Assembly (NCBI RefSeq): GCF_025639805.1
Contig: NZ_CP106735.1
Location: forward strand, 1,180,001 to 1,244,000
Direction: 5' to 3'
DNA: 64,000 nt
Origin: Reichenbachiella carrageenanivorans
GTDB taxonomy: Bacteria > Bacteroidota > Bacteroidia > Cytophagales > Cyclobacteriaceae
Shown one piece after another: positions 18,836-27,549 of this stretch. The position numbers and the translations under genes are program-made. Below the pieces are notes generated by a model that was not told the origin of the DNA, did not search any database, and worked only from the letters and a program-made list of their open reading frames with translations. How positions within the stretch are numbered: position 1 is the first letter of the stretch; every line of letters starts with the position of its first letter.

Positions 18836-19252
18836 ATGACAAACACAGTATCAATTACCCCTTACAACAAGCGATTGGTTCGTGCCACCTTCTGGATGGT
18901 AGAGTCCAAAACCGACGAAGCAGCCAAGGTGTTTTATTCCAAACTTTTCGAAATGAGTCCAGAGCTCAGGCCGCTTTTCAAAGGTAATATGCAAATGCAA
19001 GGAAGAAAGATGATGGAAATGATCAGTACGGTAGTCAAAGGACTAAATACTCTCGACGTATTGGCTCCCCTCGTACGCAACATGGGGCGTAGACATATGA
19101 CCTATGGCATTCGCTCAGAGCATTACAACATGGCCGCTGCGGCACTGATGTATTCGCTCAAAGAAGAACTTAAAGAAAACTGGAACGAAGAGGTAGAAGC
19201 TGCTTGGCTCGAAGTTTACGAAACTCTCTCAGATATCATGCAATCCGCTTAA
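18836..19252 (+). CDS. Single-domain haemoglobin (bacterial globin)
   Basis: 138 residues, the size of Vitreoscilla-type haemoglobin and of the globin domain of flavohaemoglobins. The proximal haem ligand is H87 in GRRHMTYGIRSEHY, matching the KHxxxGVxxEHY pattern. Y34 in VFYSKLF is the B10 tyrosine and F48 in RPLF the CD1 phenylalanine. No FAD/NAD reductase domain follows, so it needs an external reductase for NO dioxygenase activity or works in oxygen or NO binding. The upstream region carries phased repeats and a hairpin, which suggests tight control. A 26-codon ORF for a membrane peptide starts 3 bases after the stop. Confidence 0.9.
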   Translation: MTNTVSITPYNKRLVRATFWMVESKTDEAAKVFYSKLFEMSPELRPLFKGNMQMQGRKMMEMISTVVKGLNTLDVLAPLVRNMGRRHMTYGIRSEHYNMAAAALMYSLKEELKENWNEEVEAAWLEVYETLSDIMQSA

Positions 19253-19255
19253 ATT

Positions 19256-19336
19256 ATGAATTTCAAAAAATATGTCCGTGTGGCCATCAGCCTTATTTCT
19301 TATGCTTTATTGATGTTGCTCATTATAGCTGGGTGA
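19256..19336 (+). CDS. 26-residue single-span membrane peptide behind the globin
   Basis: An ATG three bases after the globin stop opens a 26-codon ORF ending in TGA. It has a basic start (MNFKKYVRV) and then an uninterrupted hydrophobic stretch of about 17 residues (AISLISYALLMLLIIAG). This is the composition of a bacterial small membrane protein and the spacing suggests co-translation with the globin. It might anchor or regulate the globin at the membrane. I know of no named family; conservation next to globin genes would be the decisive test. It ends just before the convergent peptidase-MA gene. Confidence 0.45.
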   Translation: MNFKKYVRVAISLISYALLMLLIIAG

Positions 19337-19343
19337 ATAGAGT

Positions 19344-22181
19344 CTAGAAAGTGACTCCCCCAAAAATAATTTCAAAGACCCTATCATCAATAGTTGGCAA
19401 ATAGCTGTATCGTACACCCATATCGATTAGCGGTAATAGTCTAAACAAATTGAAATTGAAGGAAACTTCAGCTCCATATGACTTCAAGTCATGATCTGAC
19501 TCCATGGGAGTATCATTTCTCCCAATTCCATAATCATAAAACCCATTGATGTAAACCCGTCGAAGGTTGAACACAGGCCCTAAATGCCAATCCATATACG
19601 CCAAAGGCATTTTGTAGTTGAACGATAAGTTGACAAAATGATCGTACGAACGATAACTATAGCCTCTGGTAAACGAGATAGAGCTGGCAAATTGATATTC
19701 TGAATTATCGTCTTGTTGATAACCTCCAAGCAGTCGCACCGAGTGATGTCTGAATAGGCCTGGAAAATACAAATTAGTCTGTACCGAAAATTGCTCGCTT
19801 TGGTAATCGCCACCAAATGGTGTCTGTTTGTAATTCAACACCAACGTTTGCCCCCACTGGCTGTTAAGATCTAAATAACTTCTACTCAGCAATCGCTGAA
19901 ACGAGGCTTTATATATCATACCGATCAACTCTCCATTTCGTACAAATCGTGGATCCATCACAGGCACATCATAATTTTGTACTGCGATATAATCTGTGCT
20001 TACGCCTAACTCCACCTTACGGTAATATTTCGAATTGGTGAAAAACAAAGGCAGCCTCAGTCCCACTTTGATTTCGCTTTCATCCCAACTGTACGTTCGA
20101 ATGCTATTCTGACCTACTACATCCACCGTACGAGCCCCATACCCAAAACTGGCATCGAGGATCGGGTACCATGCCTGATAGCTCCCCGCAACTACAAATC
20201 GCCACACATTTTCATCATTGTTGTAGGTCGCATTCGCCGACAAGGTCGAAGTTTGTAATACATCTTTGGAAAACATCCCAATGGTGTAGGTATTGTTGAT
20301 CGGCAGGGTACTGAGACCCCAAGTGTGTGGGCGAACAGACCTCAAGAGCTTTTTGTACTTGGTGATTTGATATGCCGAATCTGAGTAGTTATAAAGCACA
20401 CCTTCATGACCCTCTTGCTCCACCATGGGCTCTTGAAAATCGAATCCTACATATTTTACCTCTTCCTTTTTCGTCCAGCTATCAGGCGATACCTGTACAG
20501 CTGCCATTTCAAACCCATCAGCCGTATATTCATTATACAGTAGTTCTCCTGTCTTAGACATTCTAGGACTAAATGCTCCAAATCGAGAACTGGTGACTTG
20601 ATAATTTTCTTTGCTCTTGATGTTCTCCGCATAGATGTTGTCTATACCATTGTGATCAGTGGCATAGTAGAGCCACTCACCTTGAAGTATAGGTGTTCCT
20701 AGGTTTTCCTTATCGGAAAAATATAACGTCCGTTCTTCTCCTGTCTTTATATCTTTTAAAATAACTGCTTTGCCTTCCCCCTCATTTTTCAGCAATACCA
20801 AATGTTCATCTCTATCGTCAAATTGCGGCACAGAATACATGCTATTATCTGGGTTTTCGAAAGACTTGATCAACTGCCCATTTTGAGCATCCAGCAAATG
20901 AATTTCGAATTGGCCTTCTACAGATTGGTCAATGGCTACTAGCCACTGATTGTTGTGAGAGATGGTAGGTGCGGCATATTTTGATTGGTCTGTGAGGCGC
21001 GTCATTTTTTTGGATTTCAAATTCAGTTTTTTAATGACCGAATAAGTACGTCGCTGCCAGCGAGGGTCAAGTTCAAGCTCTGCCCATACTACCGTAGAAT
21101 CATTAGAGCTCAGCGATTCGGGGTTTTGCCAATTACCCAATTTAAAAATGCTTTCTTCTTTACCTTGTTCATCTATCAACACCAATGAAGCAATATCTGA
21201 AAAACCCATTTTGATAGCGAGCACACGACCATCATAAACTCGGCGTGGGTAGTAATAGTTTGTGAAGTTTTTCTTTTCCTTATGCTCTAAAGTATCAAAT
21301 GCTGTAGGCGTAATCTGATTCAGTTGATTCGTATAAAGCTGCTTTTGTTCAGCCAGCATTTCGTTGTAAGTAGGCACCAGATGCTTGCCCGATTCCTTTT
21401 TCATACTGTTGGAAAAAGTAAACGGGATATATGGTTGAGCAAAAGACCTCCCAACAATTCGATCCCAAACATCCGCACCAGTTTTATTTTTGAGATAGGT
21501 AGTCATCAGATACCCCGTCACATAGTGGTTTGGTACCTGATCTCTATAAGATTTCAAAAACTGTTTGTAATAATTGAACCCATCCTTTTCAATTAAATTG
21601 GCTTTGAAAGCCATCATAAAAGAAGGAATTCGACCACGACCAGAACGTCCAAAAGCCGTCTCTACGCCCACGGCATCCCCTTCGAAAAACCACTGCGGTG
21701 CCGCTGCCGCCGAAGCCAAAAATGGCCCATACTCACCCATCAGAGCATACAATACTTTGTTGAAAGGAGTAATTGCTTTTTCGAACTGCACCATGTGCCG
21801 ATACTCATGCACTGCTAGCCGTTCGATCCATCGGTCATTGCCCTGCTGACGATAGCTCTGGGGCTCGAAAGTATAAAACTCCGAACGATACGGCGCAATC
21901 GTGACCATGCCATTGGATACCGCATACTGGTTTTGTAGCACCACAGGAAACTTTCGAGGCCTAGCTCCCAAAGAATGACTTGCCGGCTCATATACATTTT
22001 CCAAAATATTGGTGGTACGCTGCGCCTCTTCTTCTAACCCTTTCGGGAAAATAATGCGAAAATGCTCACTATTGATTTGCTGCCATTTGATAGAAGGCGG
22101 CAAATTGGGTAGTTCTTGGGCTCGAAGCCCAAAAGCCAAAAACACCAATACTAGTACTGAAAGCGCTCCCTGTTTCCACAT
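19344..22181 (-). CDS. Outer-membrane peptidase-MA-like metalloprotease with PD40 propeller and beta-barrel
   Basis: 945 residues with a signal peptide (about 1-21). The peptidase-MA-like gluzincin domain (about 30-270) keeps a full zinc motif, H125-E-Y-R-H129, and the downstream glutamate E167 in WFFEGDAV, so it is likely to be an active metalloprotease. A TolB-like PD40 propeller (about 290-600) and a C-terminal outer-membrane beta-barrel with a RGYSYRSYDHF segment and terminal GGVTF follow. The architecture matches the 1089-residue protein at 1512-4781, whose zinc site has decayed. The protease and propeller probably lie on the periplasmic side of the barrel. The class V aminotransferase gene ends 2 bases upstream, so the two are co-transcribed. 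Confidence 0.82.
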   Translation of the reverse strand: MWKQGALSVLVLVFLAFGLRAQELPNLPPSIKWQQINSEHFRIIFPKGLEEEAQRTTNILENVYEPASHSLGARPRKFPVVLQNQYAVSNGMVTIAPYRSEFYTFEPQSYRQQGNDRWIERLAVHEYRHMVQFEKAITPFNKVLYALMGEYGPFLASAAAAPQWFFEGDAVGVETAFGRSGRGRIPSFMMAFKANLIEKDGFNYYKQFLKSYRDQVPNHYVTGYLMTTYLKNKTGADVWDRIVGRSFAQPYIPFTFSNSMKKESGKHLVPTYNEMLAEQKQLYTNQLNQITPTAFDTLEHKEKKNFTNYYYPRRVYDGRVLAIKMGFSDIASLVLIDEQGKEESIFKLGNWQNPESLSSNDSTVVWAELELDPRWQRRTYSVIKKLNLKSKKMTRLTDQSKYAAPTISHNNQWLVAIDQSVEGQFEIHLLDAQNGQLIKSFENPDNSMYSVPQFDDRDEHLVLLKNEGEGKAVILKDIKTGEERTLYFSDKENLGTPILQGEWLYYATDHNGIDNIYAENIKSKENYQVTSSRFGAFSPRMSKTGELLYNEYTADGFEMAAVQVSPDSWTKKEEVKYVGFDFQEPMVEQEGHEGVLYNYSDSAYQITKYKKLLRSVRPHTWGLSTLPINNTYTIGMFSKDVLQTSTLSANATYNNDENVWRFVVAGSYQAWYPILDASFGYGARTVDVVGQNSIRTYSWDESEIKVGLRLPLFFTNSKYYRKVELGVSTDYIAVQNYDVPVMDPRFVRNGELIGMIYKASFQRLLSRSYLDLNSQWGQTLVLNYKQTPFGGDYQSEQFSVQTNLYFPGLFRHHSVRLLGGYQQDDNSEYQFASSISFTRGYSYRSYDHFVNLSFNYKMPLAYMDWHLGPVFNLRRVYINGFYDYGIGRNDTPMESDHDLKSYGAEVSFNFNLFRLLPLIDMGVRYSYLPTIDDRVFEIIFGGVTF

Positions 22182-22183
22182 AT

Positions 22184-23332
22184 TTATAAAGCCTCTTTTA
22201 AAGCGCGAAGTAGTTTGTTCATGTCCTTTTCGTCGTTGTAAACGTGTGGCGATATCCGAATAAACTCCCCACGAATAGACACGCTGACTCGATGTACTTT
22301 GAGGGCTTTTGCCAAATGTTCCATTCTATCTTTAGGAAACTTGATACCAAACAAATGTGCCCCTCGGGCCTCTGCATCCTCCACATACAACCCCATTTTT
22401 TTAACCTCTTCTAGTGGGCCTGCAATCAAATCGGCACAGTAGTTCTGGATATTTTCTACACCCCATTGTCGCAGCTGCTTAATAGCCGTAATGAGCATAG
22501 GGTTGGCGATGAAGTTGCTCTGCTGTCCCATGCCATAGCGCAAAGCGCCTTCCTCATACTCGTCTTGGTAATTGACCAAATGGGCAAAATCACTGCTGTT
22601 TTTTCTGTTGATCCAATTTTGTTCGATGGGCTCCCCTTGGTCAAATCGAGGGCCATAATAGGCCAAACCACTGGTATATGGACCCATGAGCCATTTGTAT
22701 CCCGCCACGATGAGTGCATCTGGTTTGATTTCTTGGATATCAAACGGATAAGCACCCACCGACTGAGTACCATCAATAATCATAGCCGCACCTACTTCAT
22801 CACATCTTTTACGAATGGCTTTCAAAGCAAACAAAGTACCATCTGCCCAGTGTACATGTCCCAGGCTCACCGCTTTTGTTTTTTCCGAAATGGCGGCCAG
22901 TATACTTTCATTCCATTTGCGACCACGCTGGTTTTCGGTATCTGGAGGAACCACAAGTATCAGGTCAGCGCCATACTTTTCACAATGGCTTTTCCATGGG
23001 TATACATTACTTGGAAACTGGTCTTTGGTAAGCACTACATTTTCTCCCTTTTGCAAGGGAATGTTTTTGACTGCATTGCCTATCCCGTACGATGCCGATG
23101 GGATCATCACAATTCTATTGGGCTCTGAATTATTGATCAGGTCGGAGTAGAGCACGCGAAGTGTTTCGGCCTCTTTGAAGAAATCTTCTCCGGATATTTT
23201 ACTCGGCTGGCGTTTGGCTTTTATGCCTTCTATACCCGCTATTTCTACTTTCTTGAGGAGCGGCGCCATGTAAGCGCAATTCAGATAAGCAAACTTTCTT
23301 TTGAGGTTGAATTTCTTTCTCTGGCAGTTCAT
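22184..23332 (-). CDS. Class V aminotransferase-fold PLP enzyme
   Basis: 382 residues with the fold of cysteine-desulfurase/isopenicillin-epimerase-like PLP enzymes. The PLP-binding lysine is K213 in VAGYKWLMGPYTSG and the pyridine-nitrogen aspartate is D188 in MIIDGTQSVGA. Reactions in this group vary (transamination, desulfuration, epimerisation) and the sequence does not point to one. No cysteine-bearing SufS loop is obvious. It lies 2 bases upstream of the peptidase-MA gene on the same strand; a functional link is not apparent. A Rieske protein gene is divergent. Confidence 0.85.
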   Translation of the reverse strand: MNCQRKKFNLKRKFAYLNCAYMAPLLKKVEIAGIEGIKAKRQPSKISGEDFFKEAETLRVLYSDLINNSEPNRIVMIPSASYGIGNAVKNIPLQKGENVVLTKDQFPSNVYPWKSHCEKYGADLILVVPPDTENQRGRKWNESILAAISEKTKAVSLGHVHWADGTLFALKAIRKRCDEVGAAMIIDGTQSVGAYPFDIQEIKPDALIVAGYKWLMGPYTSGLAYYGPRFDQGEPIEQNWINRKNSSDFAHLVNYQDEYEEGALRYGMGQQSNFIANPMLITAIKQLRQWGVENIQNYCADLIAGPLEEVKKMGLYVEDAEARGAHLFGIKFPKDRMEHLAKALKVHRVSVSIRGEFIRISPHVYNDEKDMNKLLRALKEAL

Positions 23333-23382
23333 AAGGTATTGTTGAATCGAAAGTTTAATATTAGAAAATAAAGCCCAATCCG

Positions 23383-23709
23383 ATGAACAAATATCTAGTT
23401 TTCGAATCTAAAGCCCAGGCCCAACAGGTAATCCCACTCCATAAGATCAAAAAGATACGGATCGAAAATCAAGAACTTTGTTTGGCTCACACACCAAAAG
23501 GCTTCATGGCTTTCGCGAAGAACTGCCCCCACTTGGGTGAAGATTTGAGCAAAGGAAAAATCAATCCATTCGGCGAAGTAGTGTGTCCATGGCATAGCTA
23601 CAGATTTAGCTTGGCCTCTGGCGAGGAATGCGAGAATCGATGGAAAACGCTAAAAACCTATCGGGCAGAATGGCAAGGCGAATGCCTTTATGTTTATTGG
23701 TCATCCTAA
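23383..23709 (+). CDS. Small Rieske [2Fe-2S] protein
   Basis: 108 residues, a single Rieske domain. The cluster ligands are C48-P-H50 and C68-P-W-H71, in CPHLGEDL and CPWHSYRF. There is no signal peptide or membrane helix, so it is a soluble ferredoxin-like subunit such as those of NirD or dioxygenase systems. No partner oxygenase or reductase is adjacent, so its electron-transfer partner is unknown. It stands alone between the divergent aminotransferase gene and the tRNA-Leu gene on the other strand. Confidence 0.88.
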   Translation: MNKYLVFESKAQAQQVIPLHKIKKIRIENQELCLAHTPKGFMAFAKNCPHLGEDLSKGKINPFGEVVCPWHSYRFSLASGEECENRWKTLKTYRAEWQGECLYVYWSS

Positions 23710-23924
23710 AGGACATAAAAAGGATGCAAAAATCAAGAAAAATTTAAAAGCGCAAAGCCATTACCCACATCGCCACCAATTTTTTGCCAGCCCTCTAAAG
23801 CAACTAATCTTTAAGTTGATACTCCTCTTTATAAGTTAAAAAGGGTGGTGTTTGAACATGAATTAGTAATCCGCCAACTATACAGACTGATCCAAAAAAA
23901 CCAAACGGATTAGTCTGGGTCTAG

Positions 23925-24006
23925 TGCGCATGAGAGGACTCGAACCTCCACGCCCAAAAGCACTGCCACCTGAAGACAGCGTGTCTACCAATTTCACCAC
24001 ATGCGC
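23925..24006 (-). tRNA. tRNA-Leu (anticodon CAG)
   Basis: The minus strand folds into a class II tRNA of 82 bases. The acceptor stem is GCGCATG with CATGCGC. The D-loop has TGGTAGACA, the anticodon stem CTGTC/GGCAG encloses the loop TTCAGGT with anticodon CAG, the variable arm is enlarged and the T-loop is TTCGAGT. The discriminator base is A, as expected for leucine, and CCA is not encoded. Confidence 0.95.
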
Positions 24007-24060
24007 GTGGACGGCAAATGTAGAAGAAATAATAATTATTGTTTAAACTCAAAAGGTTTT

Positions 24061-24780
24061 CTAATCCACAAATTGGATATGATCCTCAGTGATCAAAGTA
24101 TGACCTTGGACTTTAAGGTAAACCTGTGCCGTAGCCAATACATCACGGTTGCAATAATGAGCAATGCGTTCCAAACCTTCTTCATGATAATAGACCCGAT
24201 TGACATCACTCCCATCGATGTCGTCCTTGGGAGAAGGTATGCCGAACACTTCGGTGAGCAATGCCAAGGAAGTATAGCTTTTATAATCGCCAAACTTCCA
24301 CATCTCCATGGTATCAAGGTGTTTGATCTCCCAGGGTTTTTTACCTGAGATTTGCAAATACGGCGGAAGTACAATGTCATTGATTATCATACGGCGACAG
24401 ATATAAGGAAAATCGAATTCCTTAGCATTGTGCCCACAAAGCTGGATTTTAGTTTCATCCATCTTGTCGTGCAGTAGAGCCACAAACTCCTCTAGCAGTT
24501 CTTTTTCATCATCCGACCGAATGGCCTTGATACGAATATTGAGCTGGTCGTCTGCATCATGGTATAAGATGCCTACCGATATACAAACGATTTTTCCAAA
24601 TTCGGAATATATTGCTGCTCTATCAAAGTATAATTTGTCAAGAGGTATTTCATCATCCTTTCTCAGAAAAGTGGTTTTCTTTTCCCATAGCGCCTGCATC
24701 CCTGGTGCTAGTGTTTCAAAAGAAGATGATCCAGATACAGTTTCTATATCAAGAAAGACAAGGTGTTTTAGGTTGTTCAT
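24061..24780 (-). CDS. Predicted 3-prime-5-prime exonuclease (PolB-like, DEDDy type)
   Basis: 239 residues from the chosen start. ExoI is FLDIETVSG (D11, E13). ExoII is GHNAKEFDFPYICRRM and ExoIII is YCNRDVLATAQVYL, together the DEDD set of the PolB-like exonuclease family (PF10108). It has no polymerase domain and probably acts on DNA ends in repair, but its role is not established. I chose the ATG at 24780 because the ExoI motif then begins ten residues in; an upstream start at 24831 would overlap the MBL gene and add a lysine-rich stretch. The MBL hydrolase gene ends 19 bases upstream on the same strand. Confidence 0.85.
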   Translation of the reverse strand: MNNLKHLVFLDIETVSGSSSFETLAPGMQALWEKKTTFLRKDDEIPLDKLYFDRAAIYSEFGKIVCISVGILYHDADDQLNIRIKAIRSDDEKELLEEFVALLHDKMDETKIQLCGHNAKEFDFPYICRRMIINDIVLPPYLQISGKKPWEIKHLDTMEMWKFGDYKSYTSLALLTEVFGIPSPKDDIDGSDVNRVYYHEEGLERIAHYCNRDVLATAQVYLKVQGHTLITEDHIQFVD

Positions 24781-24799
24781 ATTAGGTTGGTTTTTACAT

Positions 24800-25690
24800 T
24801 TAGCTTTCTTTTTTGGTCCAGTAGCGAACAAGTCCTGCCACGCTCATCCATGATGGATTGGCAGCTTCGTAGAGCTGAATAGCGGACTCACCTAGTCCTG
24901 CTTGGCGCAACTGCTCAGCCGTATAAGCCATAAATAGCGGTACCATTTCCTCATTAGAGAGGCCGGCGGCCATTTGTGTTTTGACCCATACCGCCCAGTC
25001 GTTTAGGATGTTTTCTAGGTCAGACAAATGGCTGTCTACGTTTTCGATTTTGTTGTAATGCGTCAGGTAGAGTACCTTGGGGTTGGCTTGTCGCAATCGT
25101 GCAATAGACGCTTGCCAATCCTCCAAGTTGATGTCTGGCGGTGGACATGGTGGCACTACAGGCCCTTGGTCTATTTTGACTCCTGCCACATCTCCGGTAA
25201 ATATGGCCTCACCTACCTGCCAAGCGATGTGGTGCTTGGCATGGCCAGGGGTGTGCAGGCTTTTGATCGCGAGGTTGCCTATTTCAATGACCTGATCATC
25301 CGCCACCTGAATCAATTGGTCGGCGGGTATCGGTTTCATATCTCCCCAGAGTTCGTCCATTCGGTCTTGATAGATCCGCTTGGCCGACTCCATGAGTCGA
25401 GAGGGATCTTCCATGTTTTTTGCGCCGAAAGGATGCAAATAAATATGAGCACCTGTCTCCGCCAGCGCCCAAGCTGCACCTGCATGATCCAAATGGATAT
25501 GGGTCAAAAATACGTGTTTGATGTCGCTGAGCTGATAGCCAGCCTGTGCTACTCCTCGTTTGAGCTGAGCAAAAGTGGCGTATGGGCCTGTTTCGATGAG
25601 CACAGGGCCATCCGCAGTCGGCAACAAATAGGAAGCAATGGTGTGTTCGAGATTCTGAAAATGAAGGTCTATAATTTCTATCTTGGGCAT
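24800..25690 (-). CDS. MBL-fold metallo-hydrolase
   Basis: 296 residues with a metallo-beta-lactamase domain. The motif THIHLDHAG supplies H64, H66, D68 and H69. HTPGHAKHH and TGDVAG supply the other metal ligands. An extra helical tail of about 90 residues follows the hydrolase domain, as in other long MBL hydrolases of the glyoxalase II-like group. The substrate is unknown. It lies upstream of the exonuclease gene on the same strand and is not closely related to the MBL hydrolase at 5911. Confidence 0.85.
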   Translation of the reverse strand: MPKIEIIDLHFQNLEHTIASYLLPTADGPVLIETGPYATFAQLKRGVAQAGYQLSDIKHVFLTHIHLDHAGAAWALAETGAHIYLHPFGAKNMEDPSRLMESAKRIYQDRMDELWGDMKPIPADQLIQVADDQVIEIGNLAIKSLHTPGHAKHHIAWQVGEAIFTGDVAGVKIDQGPVVPPCPPPDINLEDWQASIARLRQANPKVLYLTHYNKIENVDSHLSDLENILNDWAVWVKTQMAAGLSNEEMVPLFMAYTAEQLRQAGLGESAIQLYEAANPSWMSVAGLVRYWTKKES

Positions 25691-25757
25691 GGATCTGTAG
25701 TTTGAAATAAAGATAAATCAATTAATTCTTTTCTAGAGCGACCATTCCCAACAGGGC

Positions 25758-25789
25758 AAAAAAAAGTCCCAGGGAACCACCCCTGGGAC
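25758..25789 (-). terminator. Strong minus-strand intrinsic terminator without an obvious gene
   Basis: The stem has 9 bp (GTCCCAGGG at 25766-25774, CCCTGGGAC at 25781-25789) and the A-run at 25758-25765 reads as U8 on the minus strand. It lies upstream of the MBL gene at 24800-25690, so it would also shield that gene from read-through. Confidence 0.8.
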
Positions 25790-25862
25790 AAAACTCAAAA
25801 CATAACCAATCAACTAATCTCAATCGTGTGATTGAGCTCCGATGAAACCGTCAGTTTCATCG
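25758..25862 (-). ncRNA. Candidate small RNA with three hairpins ending in an intrinsic terminator
   Basis: On the minus strand three hairpins follow each other: CGATGAAAC/GTTTCATCG (25840-25862, loop of 5), CTCAATC/GATTGAG (25819-25836, loop of 4) and GTCCCAGGG/CCCTGGGAC (25766-25789, loop of 6). The last is followed by eight Us, a textbook terminator. No minus-strand gene upstream needs this terminator, because the next gene to the right is on the plus strand. The 5-prime end is not known; a weak -7-like TACTTTTTG lies near 25908. An RNA of about 110-150 bases is inferred. Confidence 0.4.
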
Positions 25863-26028
25863 ATTGTTAATCAATCTAAACTCGTGTAGCAATATCCAAT
25901 CACCATGCCAAAAAGTATTAAGAAATGTTAAAATGGGTATTTTGCCTAGGAAAAAGGTGGGGGTATAAAAGTGGACTTGATGAGCGTGGCAATTTTCTGT
26001 AAATTCGCACTTCAATAAATACATAATC

Positions 26029-26619
26029 ATGTCTAGTTGCTCTAAACTCATTGCTGGCAAATTAATTTACGAAGTTTCTGAAGTATGCATCGATGAAAAA
26101 ACAGATTCAAGAGGATCATTTTCCGAGGTGTTTCAAAACCATTGGGACTCTTGCCTAGACCCTGTACAGTGGAGTGTGGTCAAGTCTGTACCTGGAGTAT
26201 TTCGCGGTATGCACCTGCATAAACGCCACGATGAATATTTTAGTTTGCTGAGCGGTCACTGTCTGGTGGGTCTGATGGATCTTCGACCAGGTTCTCCCAC
26301 AGAGGGCGTTTATTCTTTGTACGAGTTGTATGGTGCTGATATGAAGGCTCTTATTTTTCCAAAAGGATTGCTACATGGGTGGTACTTTTTTGAAGACTCC
26401 ATGCACATACAGGCAGTATCCGAGTCCTATGTGGACTATGGCAAGGATGATAATTGGGGTTGTAGATGGGATGCTCCTGACTTGGAAATTCCTTGGCCGA
26501 TGGATTCCGTTCATATGTCTTCTAGAGCAGAAGGGTTTCCTACTGTATCCGAGCTAAAATCAATGCTACAAGACTGGGAGCCCTTCAAAGACCAAAAAGA
26601 CCCTATTTTGCAAGGGTGA
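26029..26619 (+). CDS. dTDP-4-dehydrorhamnose 3,5-epimerase-like (RmlC family) protein
   Basis: 196 residues with an RmlC-type double-stranded beta-helix. GVFRGMHLHK corresponds to the RGLHxQ catalytic-histidine segment, MDLRPGSPTEGVY to the DLRxxSPTFG strand and FPKGLLHGWYF to the PxGFAHGF segment. Members epimerise or isomerise dTDP-keto-sugars for O-antigen and capsule. The exact reaction is uncertain because no other dTDP-sugar genes are in the window. Its 3-prime end overlaps the convergent Gfo/Idh gene by 17 bases, and other polysaccharide genes follow. Confidence 0.8.
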   Translation: MSSCSKLIAGKLIYEVSEVCIDEKTDSRGSFSEVFQNHWDSCLDPVQWSVVKSVPGVFRGMHLHKRHDEYFSLLSGHCLVGLMDLRPGSPTEGVYSLYELYGADMKALIFPKGLLHGWYFFEDSMHIQAVSESYVDYGKDDNWGCRWDAPDLEIPWPMDSVHMSSRAEGFPTVSELKSMLQDWEPFKDQKDPILQG

Positions 26620-27508
26620 TCAACTGATCGATGACTTCGATGACTTCAAGTCCTTCTTGAAAATTACTCCGTGGTTTTGGGCCACCATTCAAATATTCTA
26701 CAAATTCTTTTACCTCCAACCTTAGTGGTGGTGTAGGATCAAACGACCTTTTTTCCACCTCTTTTGTTCCTTGTTCCGATTGGTCATCTCCATAATGGAT
26801 ATCGATGTGCTTCACTTTTTCGTCTTGAAGTACCACTACACCTTTTTCAAAATGTGCGCGCACTTCTCTCCTTTTGTTTTCATAGCGATTAGACACTTCG
26901 AAAATACTATAGGGGTATTTGCCCAATACGGCATACATGCCCCGAATGGTACCTTGATGGTTTTCTACTACTGCATATTTAGGTTGAGGTATTTGTCCCA
27001 AGATGGCTTTTGTGATGGTGACGTCGTGCGGTGCTAGATTCCAAACACTATCTGTGTCTTTTCTTGGACTTGTCCAATTGGCTCGCGTAGATCGAATGCC
27101 TTTTAGTTTGCCTAGCTCGTTTGACTTTACTATTTCGGCTATTGCCAAAATACCTGGATGATATAGCCAGATATGCATCAGATAAACATGCTCATGCACA
27201 ATGGCAGCAAGTGCCTTTGCATCATCCAAACTAGTGGTGAGCGGCTTCTCTAAAAAAATAGGCGTTTGAAGTGGCAACAACTTTTCAAGTACTTGGCGAT
27301 GCGTGGTAGACGGGGTAGCGACTATGATACCGTCGTAGCTCACATCGGTAGGGCAGCCTTGGTGAAAAAAATCAATCCCAAGTGCTTTTACTTCATCAGG
27401 CACTGTGGGGGTTTCGTCGAATACAGTCACCTCGCATCCTAGATTTACTAATTCCGAAAGGATTTTCATTCCCCAAATGCCACATCCGACCAGTGCTATT
27501 TTTTTCAT
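26603..27508 (-). CDS. Gfo/Idh/MocA family oxidoreductase
   Basis: 301 residues. The Rossmann fold starts at once with MKKIALVGCGIWGMKIL (GxGxxG) and the catalytic-domain EKP motif is present in FLEKPLTTS. These NAD(P)-dependent enzymes oxidise or reduce sugars and related polyols, often sugar nucleotides in surface-polysaccharide synthesis. Its substrate is not evident. It is convergent with the RmlC-like gene (17-base overlap) and divergent from the HTTM-like gene pair, in the polysaccharide region. Confidence 0.87.
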   Translation of the reverse strand: MKKIALVGCGIWGMKILSELVNLGCEVTVFDETPTVPDEVKALGIDFFHQGCPTDVSYDGIIVATPSTTHRQVLEKLLPLQTPIFLEKPLTTSLDDAKALAAIVHEHVYLMHIWLYHPGILAIAEIVKSNELGKLKGIRSTRANWTSPRKDTDSVWNLAPHDVTITKAILGQIPQPKYAVVENHQGTIRGMYAVLGKYPYSIFEVSNRYENKRREVRAHFEKGVVVLQDEKVKHIDIHYGDDQSEQGTKEVEKRSFDPTPPLRLEVKEFVEYLNGGPKPRSNFQEGLEVIEVIDQLITLAK

Positions 27509-27549
27509 TTCTTTATCTTCGCTAGCTTTCTGTAAATATTAATCAAATA

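Noticed and set aside
22466-23128. Open frame of 220 codons on the plus strand
   Set aside because: It lies entirely antisense to the class V aminotransferase gene, which has clear PLP motifs; the translated sequence has no domain-like pattern.
25028-25705. Open frame of 225 codons on the plus strand
   Set aside because: It is antisense to the MBL hydrolase with its intact zinc motif; the long frame is a side effect of that gene's codon use.
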